A stretch of DNA of 64,000 bases, taken from contig JAFSPS010000014.1 in NCBI GenBank assembly GCA_017451385.1, forward strand, positions 1 through 64,000. The letters run 5' to 3'. The position numbers were made by a program, and so were the translations under genes. Positions 56,060 to 64,000 of the stretch are shown here, in pieces. A model generated the notes under the pieces. It did no database searches and was not told the origin of the DNA. It saw nothing but the letters and a program-made list of their open reading frames with translations. Within the stretch, counting starts at the first letter, position 1, and each line of letters begins with the position of its first letter. The DNA is from Bacteroidales bacterium. Lineage in GTDB: Bacteria > Bacteroidota > Bacteroidia > Bacteroidales > P3.

Positions 56060-57232
56060 TTACTGTTCATACACAAACTCGCCCTTATCACTCTTTACCG
56101 TGACTTGGCGATGGTCGCAAGCCTCTACATGGCCTATGATGCGAGCATCGACATTGAAACTCTTAGAGATTTCTATGATACCCTGTGCCGTAGCCTCGTC
56201 AGTGTAGATTTCCATACGATGCCCCATATTGAACACTTTATACATCTCCTGCCATTCGGTATGGCTCTGTTCCTGAATCATGCGGAAGAGTGGTGGCACG
56301 GGGAAAAGATTGTCTTTCACCACATGCAAATCGTCAATGAAGTGCAGCACCTTAGTCTGTGCGCCGCCGCTGCAATGTATCATGCCGTCAATCTTGGGAC
56401 GATACTCGTCGAGCACACGACGAATGATAGGGGCGTATGTACGTGTAGGAGAGAGGACCATGTGGCCGGCATCGACACCATCCACCTCCGTAGGGTCGAT
56501 GAGTCGCTTGCCGCCGCAATAGACCACCTCCTGAGGCAGGCTGTGGTCATAACTCATGGGATAGTGTTCAGCATAGTATTTAGAGAACACATCATGGCGT
56601 GCCGACGTCAGTCCGTTGCTACCCATACCGCCATTGTAGGTGCACTCATAGGTTGCCTGCCCGAAGGAGGCGAGACCAACGATGACATTGCCAGCCTTGA
56701 TATGAGCATTATCCACCACATCGGCACGACGCATACGAGCCGTGACGGTGCTGTCAACAATGATGGTGCGCACCAAGTCGCCCACATCGGCAGTCTCGCC
56801 ACCCGTGAGGTAGATGCCTACGCCGAGGTCGCGCATCTCCTGCAGAAACTCCTCGGTACCGTTGATGACGGCAGAAATGACCTCGCCGGGGATGAGCTGC
56901 TTATTTCGCCCTATGGTTGATGAAAGCAATATGTTATCTACGGCACCGACACAAAGCAAGTCGTCAAGGTTCATCACAACGGCATCAATGGCTATACCTT
57001 TCCATACCGAGAGGTCGCCCGTCTCGCGCCAATAGAGGTAAGCCAAGGAGGATTTGGTGCCGGCACCGTCAGCATGCATGATATTGCAGTAGGCGGCATC
57101 GCCTCCCAACGTGTCGGGGATAATTTTACAAAATGCCTTGGGGAAAAGGCCTTTATCAATATTTTTTATAGCGTTATGCACATCCTCCTTGGAGGCGGAG
57201 ACGCCGCGCAGATTATATTTGAGTGTGGACAT
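56060..57232 (-). CDS. purM: Phosphoribosylformylglycinamidine cyclo-ligase (AIR synthetase)
   Basis: PurM makes aminoimidazole ribonucleotide from FGAM with ATP, step five of purine synthesis, in the cytoplasm. The 390 residues match the longer Bacteroidota form of the enzyme. Conserved parts include HADGAGTKSSLAY near 63, VMNLDDLLCVGA, LTGGETADVGDLV and GNVIVGLASFGQATYE. The ATG at 57232 gives the correct N-terminus (STLKYNLRGVSASKEDVH); the long in-frame extension upstream crosses the end of the neighbouring T9SS gene. The distance of 67 nt to that gene shows no clear promoter. Confidence 0.95.
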   Translation of the reverse strand: MSTLKYNLRGVSASKEDVHNAIKNIDKGLFPKAFCKIIPDTLGGDAAYCNIMHADGAGTKSSLAYLYWRETGDLSVWKGIAIDAVVMNLDDLLCVGAVDNILLSSTIGRNKQLIPGEVISAVINGTEEFLQEMRDLGVGIYLTGGETADVGDLVRTIIVDSTVTARMRRADVVDNAHIKAGNVIVGLASFGQATYECTYNGGMGSNGLTSARHDVFSKYYAEHYPMSYDHSLPQEVVYCGGKRLIDPTEVDGVDAGHMVLSPTRTYAPIIRRVLDEYRPKIDGMIHCSGGAQTKVLHFIDDLHVVKDNLFPVPPLFRMIQEQSHTEWQEMYKVFNMGHRMEIYTDEATAQGIIEISKSFNVDARIIGHVEACDHRQVTVKSDKGEFVYEQ

Positions 57233-57299
57233 TTTGTTGTTTTTATATGTATTTATTTTCGTTATTGTCATTCGAAGTCTTCTTAAATTGTGTCTCCCC

Positions 57300-60200
57300 C
57301 TATCTAAGCACCAGAAGACGTGCTGCCAGCATCCTGCCGTCGGAAAGGACGAGTCGGGCATGGTAGAGCCCTGACGGAAGCGAGAGCGGCAAAAGCACTT
57401 CACTGCTACTGAAGGCGAACGATGCAACCTGACGGCCAAAGGCATCATAGACCATAAGGTTTGCTCCTCTCGCCGTCATGGGCATGCCCTCAAGCATCAC
57501 CCGCAGCGGAGCACCCACCTTGACCGGATTGGGCGAAAACGTAAGAGACGCATCTTCTTGTCCCACCGATGCAATGCCATAGCTACCCACGCATATAACA
57601 TTGGAACTCAGCCATACTTCGAGCTGTTCGTCAACAGCAGCCTCGGCATTGTAGCACCCATTGAGAGCTGCTCCCGATACCGTCTGATAGCTGTCGCCCG
57701 TGGCATTTGCTATCAATTCGCCATCCTTATACCACCGGTAGCCATAATAGTCCACGCGTTGCTCGTTTTCACCGTATGGGTAGTGGTTTATCAGCAGCAG
57801 GCGGTCGTCATGGCTGAAAATCTCAGGGCTTGGCATGTCCGTAATCATAAGGTGCAATACAAGGATGCTGTCGCAGCCGCTGGCAGATGTATATCTTTTG
57901 CTATATTCGCCCGATTGCGAATAGGCCTCGCCTTGCCAGAAGAACACATCGGTAGTGAACGCCTCGGTATGAAAATACTGTATCGTATCTATATTGATAA
58001 ACACATGGTTGATGCTGTCGCACCCGTTGGCAAGATGAAGCGTATCAGCAAAAGAGGCGCTATGGTCATATACATGCTGGTCTGCTCCCCAAATGAGTAT
58101 GCCGCAAGCATGTGTGTCTATTACGTTGTGTACCGCATGGTTGATGACAATGTGCATCGTCTTTATGCTGTCGCAGCCACCGTCAAGATGCACACTGTCA
58201 ACCACATCTGTTGTGGCTATATATGTGGTGCCTCGCCACGAGACGCTGCTGCAAGCTGTTAGCGTGGAGTCTGCCCGTCCCCCCAGCACGCGCACCGTGA
58301 GCCGTGTGATGTCACTACATCCAGTGGCATTAAGCTCCGAGAAGCGAGCGTTATATACCGACCGGTCATATACTATACCGTTGTAAGTCAACGACTCACA
58401 CACCACAGTATCTATCACGCGCTCATGGTCGAAGCCCACAGCAAGGACGAGTGTGCGCTCAAGACGACACCCGTAATCCGTTGTGTCGAGCGTGATGATG
58501 GTGGTATCGTATGTCATAGTACGCCCACCCCACATGTACTGGTTGCAAGCGTGAAGGCTGTCGCGATATGCGCTGTCTTGATAGACACGCAACATCAGCG
58601 TCTCGGCATAGGTGCACCCATAGTCGTCGGTGAAGAGCGAGGTCAACACGGTATCGCGCTCCAGCAGGACGCTGTCGTGGTAACGATATGGTCCACAGGA
58701 GCGCGCACTGACAGTCGTCTGCCTACCACTATAGCCTATCGAAAGAACTATCAGCGTAGTGCTGTCGCACCCCTCGGCAGTAGTAGTGAGCGTGCTATCT
58801 ACCAGCGTTGTTCCTACATATATATGACCAGCGTAATAAGCACTGTCGCATGCCTTTATGGTGTCCGTAGCCCTTATGTGGCCACGCAGCGCAAGATGCA
58901 GAATCACTACGCTGTCGCAACCGTCAACATTGAGCGTATCATAATGAGCCGTATCAGTAGAATGAACATACAAACGCCCATGCCATATATAGTGACCGCA
59001 CCCCACGGCATCCTCCGTTGCCGCTGTCGATTGGCGGATAATGATTGCCATTGTCACCACACTGTCACATCCTTCAGGTGTTGTGAAAGTGTGGGATGCC
59101 GATGTAGATAAGCGATAGGTACTGTCGCACCAGATAAGGCTGTCGCACGCATCAGCAACATGTTGCGTCGCACTGTTGTGTCCCACATGCAAGTGCAACA
59201 CTTCCATTCCATGACATTCAGCGTCGTTGATGATGAAGGTGTCCACCGTCGAGGCAGCATAGAGACTGTCATGCCACAACAATCCGTCGCACACAGTAGT
59301 ATCAAGAAGTGTAGTGTCTGAATGATACAGTGTTAGATAGAGTGTAGATAGGCTGTCGCACCCTTCTGTGTTGAGGGCGTGATACTCGTAGATAGTAGAG
59401 ACCATGAAAACACTGTCGTGCCACTGGTAACTGTCGCACGCCTCTACGGTATGAGTTGCCGTACTGCTATGGCGCACATAGACAGTAAGATGTTCAACGC
59501 TGTCGCAACCGTCGCGATTGGTAGAGGCAAATGGCACATTGCTGACGCTTCGCGTGAAGAGGTTTGCATGCCACGCCAGCGAGTCGCACACGGAGGTGTC
59601 TATCCATCGCTCGCTACTGTGACGCAGCGTGAGGTGCAGCGTCTCGGTGTAGAGGCACCCCTCGGACGTTGGCGGCAGGGTGTCAATATGGGTACCTGCA
59701 TGTAGGTACAGACTATCATGCCACCTATAGAAGTCGCACGCCGTAGCGGTATCATGGTCGTGGCGACTGTCGTTGATAGTCAGCTGCAACTGCAATACGC
59801 TGTCGCATCCGTTGGCGGCTTTGATGACATGGGTATGAAGGCCTTGCTCTGTGCGCATCTGCCCGCGCCACATGAGGCTGTCGCACGCTGTTGCCAGCGT
59901 GTCGCGGTATGAGCTATAGAGAATCGTGATATGCAGGTGTATGTTGCTGTCGCAGCCATCCCGATTGGTGAGGGGCATAGCCGTGTAGTTCTGCGATGTA
60001 GTGAATATGGCGTTCTCCCAACGGTAGCTGTCGCAGGCAGTGATATTGGTATCGTAGTCGTTAGAATAACGCAGGCGGAGACGCAGGTGCAACACGCTGT
60101 CACAACCTTCTGCCGTTCTGCCAAGCGTGAGCAGGCTATCAGTGTCATGCTCGTAGGCAGAGCCGAAAAGCCATAGGCGGTCGCATACCGAGGTGTCAAG

Positions 60201-60428
60201 GTAGCGGTGCACCGAGTGAGACACCACGACACGTGCCACCACGATGCTGTCGCATCCATCGGCAGCCTCGAGGGTGTCCATGAGGTTATTGCGCGAAGCA
60301 TAGTGCCATGCGCCGTTCCATGCCACACTGTCGCACCCTTCGCGAGTGACGAAGTCGTAATGCTCACACTGCGCCATAGCGATATGGGCAACAAGAAGCA
60401 TTAGAACAAGCGTGGCAACTTTTCTCAT
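57300..60428 (-). CDS. T9SS type A secreted CDS-repeat protein
   Basis: 1042 residues. The ATG at 60428 opens a signal peptide (RKVATLVLMLLVAHIAMAQ). From residue 20 the protein is a string of about a dozen 65-70-residue units, each with a 'C(D/E)SYxWH' or 'CDSLxW' motif and a 'GCDSVxxLxLxI' motif, with no jelly-roll domain at the front. The last 85 residues are a type A sorting domain (LTFSPNPVKVG, VYDAFGRQVASF, final LLVLR). It is the simplest of the five repeat giants and shows the repeat in its purest form. Surface or extracellular location expected. Confidence 0.88.
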   Translation of the reverse strand: MRKVATLVLMLLVAHIAMAQCEHYDFVTREGCDSVAWNGAWHYASRNNLMDTLEAADGCDSIVVARVVVSHSVHRYLDTSVCDRLWLFGSAYEHDTDSLLTLGRTAEGCDSVLHLRLRLRYSNDYDTNITACDSYRWENAIFTTSQNYTAMPLTNRDGCDSNIHLHITILYSSYRDTLATACDSLMWRGQMRTEQGLHTHVIKAANGCDSVLQLQLTINDSRHDHDTATACDFYRWHDSLYLHAGTHIDTLPPTSEGCLYTETLHLTLRHSSERWIDTSVCDSLAWHANLFTRSVSNVPFASTNRDGCDSVEHLTVYVRHSSTATHTVEACDSYQWHDSVFMVSTIYEYHALNTEGCDSLSTLYLTLYHSDTTLLDTTVCDGLLWHDSLYAASTVDTFIINDAECHGMEVLHLHVGHNSATQHVADACDSLIWCDSTYRLSTSASHTFTTPEGCDSVVTMAIIIRQSTAATEDAVGCGHYIWHGRLYVHSTDTAHYDTLNVDGCDSVVILHLALRGHIRATDTIKACDSAYYAGHIYVGTTLVDSTLTTTAEGCDSTTLIVLSIGYSGRQTTVSARSCGPYRYHDSVLLERDTVLTSLFTDDYGCTYAETLMLRVYQDSAYRDSLHACNQYMWGGRTMTYDTTIITLDTTDYGCRLERTLVLAVGFDHERVIDTVVCESLTYNGIVYDRSVYNARFSELNATGCSDITRLTVRVLGGRADSTLTACSSVSWRGTTYIATTDVVDSVHLDGGCDSIKTMHIVINHAVHNVIDTHACGILIWGADQHVYDHSASFADTLHLANGCDSINHVFINIDTIQYFHTEAFTTDVFFWQGEAYSQSGEYSKRYTSASGCDSILVLHLMITDMPSPEIFSHDDRLLLINHYPYGENEQRVDYYGYRWYKDGELIANATGDSYQTVSGAALNGCYNAEAAVDEQLEVWLSSNVICVGSYGIASVGQEDASLTFSPNPVKVGAPLRVMLEGMPMTARGANLMVYDAFGRQVASFAFSSSEVLLPLSLPSGLYHARLVLSDGRMLAARLLVLR

Positions 60429-60544
60429 AACATACTAACATACCGCCCATTATGCCATTCCTACTATATATAGTAATAGCATAACAAGCATCTGCAAAAT
60501 AAACATTTTTTTGCAGATGCGAGGCAAAAATGTTTTTCAAAGCA

Positions 60545-61351
60545 TCAGAATACGCCGTAGCGTTTGCAATCTTCAGCAAGGATGACGTTGGGGAATATGG
60601 GCGACGCTTCGTCAAGGAAGGCATGAGGCTCCTTGAAACGATTGCTGAAGTGCGTCAGCAGGAGTTGCCCAGCATGAGCGTCGCGCGCCACGGTGGCGGC
60701 TTGCGAGGCGGTGGAGTGCTGGTGCTGGACGGCGCGCTCGGCATAAGAGTCGAGGTATGTGCTCTCCATGCAGAGCAAGTCAACGCCTTCCACCTGCTGT
60801 GCCAGTTCCTCGAAATAGGCGGTGTCGCAGCAGTAGGCGTAGCGATGAGGGGACTCTCCTTTCTTTGGCTTATCTTCTACTATGTAGCCGAACGATGGTA
60901 CGGAATGTCGCAGGGCGAAAGCCCTAACGGTGCATTTGTTGTTGCTGAACACCTGCAGTTGGAGGCCGTTGGCAAGGCTTTCGTAGTCGAGTTCATGGTA
61001 TTCGATAGGATAGTCGATATGGCTGCCCGAAAGGTTGAATATACTGTCCATTATACTCCGCAGACCGAGGGGACCGACAACGGTCAGCGGTGCCTCACGT
61101 CCGCAGAGCTGCATGGTGGATAGCAGTCCCGGCAAACCGAAGAAATGGTCGCCATGAAGATGCGAGATACATACGAGCTCGATAGACTGCAGCCGTTCAT
61201 GGCATACGCGGAGCTGTATCTGTGTTGCCTCACCACAGTCTATGAGCATCCTGAAACCATGTAGATGGACTATCTGTCCGCTACAGTTGCGCGTATGAGT
61301 AGATATTGCTGCTCCAGAGCCAAGAACGGTAACATAAAAATCGGTGTTCAT
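60545..61351 (-). CDS. rnz: Ribonuclease Z (tRNA 3' processing), short form
   Basis: RNase Z is a zinc metallo-beta-lactamase nuclease that trims tRNA 3' ends. The 268-residue protein has the family start (YVTVLGSGAAISTHTRN), the zinc motif HLHGDH at 64-69 and the late LLTHFSNRF segment with the third His. It is about 35 residues shorter than usual: between SFGYIVEDKPKKGES and RYAYCCDTAYF the stretch that normally forms the flexible arm or exosite for tRNA is missing, and YCCDT replaces the common CSDT/SGDT. It may use a different substrate-binding mode. The ATG at 61351 is chosen by homology with the family start. Confidence 0.88.
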   Translation of the reverse strand: MNTDFYVTVLGSGAAISTHTRNCSGQIVHLHGFRMLIDCGEATQIQLRVCHERLQSIELVCISHLHGDHFFGLPGLLSTMQLCGREAPLTVVGPLGLRSIMDSIFNLSGSHIDYPIEYHELDYESLANGLQLQVFSNNKCTVRAFALRHSVPSFGYIVEDKPKKGESPHRYAYCCDTAYFEELAQQVEGVDLLCMESTYLDSYAERAVQHQHSTASQAATVARDAHAGQLLLTHFSNRFKEPHAFLDEASPIFPNVILAEDCKRYGVF

Positions 61352-61447
61352 AATGGGTGTGTGAAGTAATGGGTGAATTGTGAATAGTGAGATATGAAAT
61401 GACAAATGGGGTTATCGCTTATCAAAAAGAAACTTATTCACTTCTGA

Positions 61448-61624
61448 TTAGAAAGGTAGGTCGTAGTTTCTGTCGGGCTGTTCAACAAGTAGGTTTTTAT
61501 ATTCTGGCAAGAGTCTCTCAAATTTGCTGCGTGTGCCTTGGGGGATGACGATTTCATGCAAGGATTGGCACCAATCAATCGCTCCATCACATATAACCTT
61601 TGTCCCTTGTCTGATGGCGTACAT
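61448..61624 (-). pseudogene. Fragment of a BspA-like leucine-rich repeat protein
   Basis: A 58-codon frame from an ATG at 61624 encodes CDGAIDWCQSLHEIVIPQG followed by RSKFERLLPEYKNLLVEQP. This is one LRR_5 unit plus the typical last element of BspA-type surface proteins ('IPKGSKEKFEKLLPEYKDKL'). The rest of such a protein (signal peptide, many repeats) is absent, so it is a remnant or a very small gene. It lies between the DUF4831 lipoprotein and RNase Z genes on the same strand. Confidence 0.7.
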
Positions 61625-61678
61625 TGTGCATAAAAAAAATGAAATGGAATTAATTGAATTGGATTATCGGAAAACAAC

Positions 61679-62794
61679 CTAATTCGCCATATATATGAGG
61701 TCGCCTGTTTGGCTGTCGAATAGGGCTTTTACCTTGCCTTTGGGCAATTCCATCGTAGGCCCGAACTGCGCTATGGGCAGACGCTTCTCGAGGGAGAAAA
61801 GGTCGCAATACGCCGTCACCACAGCCTGCTCCGAGAGGCGATATTTGAAAGTGTTGCGACTATTCATATCGTTTTTGCCAAAGATGCCCACACGATATTT
61901 CACATAACGTGCCGCTGTGCGCATCTGATTGTCGCAGCGTAACGAGAGATAGATAGGCATCGCATCGGCATCGGCGGTATCTACAAGCCCCCGCTGTGGT
62001 GAGAAACGGCAGAGCATCACCGTCTGGCTGTCTATAAGGGTCTTCTCGTCACGCGGGTCGTAGGCATAGCGCACCGTCTCTATTTCGTAGCGGCCTACAA
62101 ACTGCTCTACGAGCTGCTGCTCCTCGTGATTGATGAGGTCAAGCAGCACACGAAGACCTTCGGGCGTATAGGTGACATCGCTCTCGCCGCTAAGCAACTG
62201 CTGACGCCGTTCCTGCAACTGACGCACGCGCTCGGCGGCAGCGAGGGCTTGCTGACGCAGGCTGCGCGAATCCTTCTTGGATGCCACCTTAGAGGGATGC
62301 CCCGGACGGTCGGCACGCGTGTAGAAAGTATCGGCACGGTCACAGAGATTATATTCCGGACGTAGCGGTTCGTCGCCGTCCGCAACAACAGCATTGCGTG
62401 CGTGCTCGTTGATGGCTGCCAGCTCGTCGGCATCCATGCCTACCGAGCGCAGCAGCGAACGGTTATCCACCTGAACATTGATGCTCCGCGGACGGACATA
62501 ATAGTACTGATTAGCATCGGCGACGACACGCGTAGTGAGCGCCACACCGCGCAGGTCATAGCCTCCAAACTGACTACTGACGGACAGCATCTCCTCGGCA
62601 AACTTGACAAAAGGAGCCCCCACCGTATCATAATGGCCTACGGTGATATCCACACACACCTCGGTACGCGGCAAGGCATAGAAGAGCCCCCCGGGCGACG
62701 ACATCTTGGGACGTGAACGCACGGTGCGCACCTCATAACTGCATGACGTGAAAAGCATCACCGCCGTCAACAACAGAAAGGCATATCTTTTCAT
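61679..62794 (-). CDS. DUF4831 family lipoprotein
   Basis: 371 residues with a lipoprotein signal (lipobox LFTSC, lipidated Cys18). The N-terminal part after it (GLFYALPRTEVCVDITV) and the general layout are those of DUF4831, a Bacteroidota family of unknown function. A helical, Gln/Arg-rich stretch (RQQALAAAERVRQLQERRQQ) lies near residues 180-205. It should face the periplasm from the outer or inner membrane. It begins 29 nt downstream of the symporter gene on the same strand, so the two are probably one operon. Confidence 0.8.
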   Translation of the reverse strand: MKRYAFLLLTAVMLFTSCSYEVRTVRSRPKMSSPGGLFYALPRTEVCVDITVGHYDTVGAPFVKFAEEMLSVSSQFGGYDLRGVALTTRVVADANQYYYVRPRSINVQVDNRSLLRSVGMDADELAAINEHARNAVVADGDEPLRPEYNLCDRADTFYTRADRPGHPSKVASKKDSRSLRQQALAAAERVRQLQERRQQLLSGESDVTYTPEGLRVLLDLINHEEQQLVEQFVGRYEIETVRYAYDPRDEKTLIDSQTVMLCRFSPQRGLVDTADADAMPIYLSLRCDNQMRTAARYVKYRVGIFGKNDMNSRNTFKYRLSEQAVVTAYCDLFSLEKRLPIAQFGPTMELPKGKVKALFDSQTGDLIYMAN

Positions 62795-62823
62795 AACAAA
62801 TAGTATTCGTTTACAATGGCAGT

Positions 62824-64000
62824 TTATTTCTTTCTTATTATCATCAAACCCAAAAATGTTAGCAAGCCGTTGATAAGCAACAACTCAAAACCGAAATGGT
62901 ACCCCCCGAACCAGATGGGGGCATATAGTTTGAGGAGATAGCACACCACGGGACTCAATACCGCCACCAGCGGCACCCACTGGTCGTGCACGCGCCAGCG
63001 AGTGAACATGCCAAATGTATAAAGTCCCAACAAAGGACCATAGGTGAAACTCGCCACATCGAAAAGCGTGTCGATAAGCGACTGCGTATGGAATGGGCGA
63101 AAGGCAACAATCACCAGCAAGAAAAGCAAGGCAAAGCCCGTATGCACCCAGCGACGCAGACGCAGCTTCTTCTCCTCGGAATATCCACGCCGGTCGAAAC
63201 CGATAAAATCATAGCACATCGTCGTGGTGAGCGCCGTCAACGTGCCATCGGCACTGCTGTAGCCTGCCGCCACCATGCCCAGCACAAAAACCACTGCCGT
63301 CAATGGACTCAGAGCGAAAGCTATAGAAGGGAAAATCTTGTCACCCACCACAGCACCAGCCTCATTGGTAGGCAGGACAAAGCCCGTCTGCTGCGCATAG
63401 ACAAGCAGCGCGGCACCAAGACTGAGGAACAACACATTGACAACAATAAAAAGGCCGCTGGCCGTCAAAACATTCTTCTGCGCGTCTCGTAGCGTCTTGC
63501 ATGTCAGGTTTTTCTGCATCATATCTTGGTCGAGTCCCGTCATAGTGATGGTAATGAAAGCACCGCTCACAATCTGCTTCCAATAGTATTTGGGGTGAGT
63601 CACATCGGTCTCAAAAATTTTAGTAAACCCCGATTCCGCCGCCTGATGCATCAGACCGCTGTAGCCTATGCCAAGTTCCTTGAGTATTGCCCATACCGTG
63701 ATGACAGCAGCCAGAAGGAGGAACGTTGTCTGCAATGTGTCAGTCCATACCACCGTCTTAAGGCCGCCGCGGAACGTATAAATCAAGATTATACCGACAA
63801 AGATAACTGCCGGCACCCAGAACGGAATACCCCACTCTCGAAAGACAAATTCATAGAGCACAAAAACGACAAGGTATAAGCGCAACGCCGACCCCAGCAG
63901 ACGCGAGAGGATAAAAAACAATGCTCCCGTCCTCTCACTGCGCTGGCCAAAACGCTGCTCGAGATAAGTATATATCGATGTGACATTCAACTTATAGTAG
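62824..64000 (-). CDS. Sodium:solute symporter, 5' end outside the window
   Basis: At least 392 residues are visible and the frame runs open to the window edge, so the N-terminus is missing. About ten transmembrane helices remain. YKLNVTSIYTYLEQRFG, the RLLGSALRLYLV helix, YTFRGGLKTVVWTDTLQ and DQDMMQKNLTC are characteristic of SSS-family carriers of the sodium/glucose or sialic-acid-like branch. It would import a small organic solute with sodium. The start lies beyond position 64000; a TTG at 63990 in the frame is internal. The next gene, a DUF4831 lipoprotein, follows by 29 nt. Confidence 0.9.
   Translation of the reverse strand, partial: YYKLNVTSIYTYLEQRFGQRSERTGALFFILSRLLGSALRLYLVVFVLYEFVFREWGIPFWVPAVIFVGIILIYTFRGGLKTVVWTDTLQTTFLLLAAVITVWAILKELGIGYSGLMHQAAESGFTKIFETDVTHPKYYWKQIVSGAFITITMTGLDQDMMQKNLTCKTLRDAQKNVLTASGLFIVVNVLFLSLGAALLVYAQQTGFVLPTNEAGAVVGDKIFPSIAFALSPLTAVVFVLGMVAAGYSSADGTLTALTTTMCYDFIGFDRRGYSEEKKLRLRRWVHTGFALLFLLVIVAFRPFHTQSLIDTLFDVASFTYGPLLGLYTFGMFTRWRVHDQWVPLVAVLSPVVCYLLKLYAPIWFGGYHFGFELLLINGLLTFLGLMIIRKK

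Overview
The window looks like chromosome from a gut or oral type member of the Bacteroidales (Bacteroidota). Direct signs are promoters of the phylum type (TTTG, 19-21 nt, TAnnTTTG; six good two-box matches), many exported proteins ending in type IX secretion (T9SS) C-terminal sorting domains of both A and B kinds, and lineage families such as DUF4421, DUF4625, DUF4831 and a BspA-type leucine-rich repeat fragment. Genus cannot be fixed from the sequence alone; a Prevotella-like relative is a reasonable guess.

Layout: 1-3.9 kb holds a DUF819 membrane protein, a DUF4421 outer-membrane protein and kbl. 4.4-9.3 kb is a giant T9SS type B repeat protein with four modules of exactly 633 nt, converging on a NUDIX gene. 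9.9-13.1 kb is a probable metal (zinc-like) uptake operon: a His/Cys-rich small protein, a TonB-dependent receptor and a His-rich DUF4625 lipoprotein. 13.7-14.9 kb is an AT-rich unit with a structured leader RNA in front of a small T9SS type A protein. 15.3-19.9 kb has an HD phosphohydrolase, pnp and rpsO, and a membrane protein. 20.5-21.8 kb is a LytTR regulator with a membrane-anchored NAGPA-like protein. 22.1-27.7 kb is a compact AT-rich operon of five genes (polytopic membrane protein, P-loop GTPase, two single-span membrane proteins sharing an N-terminal domain, lipoprotein aspartic protease) preceded by a second copy of the same leader RNA. 28-34.6 kb has a flavodoxin-like protein, a T9SS type A repeat giant and an outer-membrane barrel. 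34.8-43.3 kb is mostly housekeeping (secA, a sodium:solute symporter, tRNA-Asp, rsgA) plus a degenerate GH2-like protein. 43.3-60.4 kb carries three more giant Cys-Asp-Ser repeat proteins, a redox operon and purM. 60.5-64 kb holds RNase Z, an LRR fragment, a DUF4831 lipoprotein and a symporter cut by the window end.

How it fits together: five very large, mostly extracellular repeat proteins (about 1,040-1,650 residues) dominate the window and would be exported by Sec (secA is here) and then T9SS. The most novel-looking part is the five-gene GTPase operon. Its parts suggest envelope-spanning signalling: a cytoplasmic switch GTPase, membrane proteins with cytoplasmic sensor-like domains and outside domains, and a lipid-anchored retropepsin-like protease. 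Its leader RNA is supported by at least five helices kept by compensatory changes between the two copies, and it could refold because two segments compete for the same 3' strand. One giant T9SS gene has TAA directly after what appears to be its original ATG, which removes most of its signal peptide.
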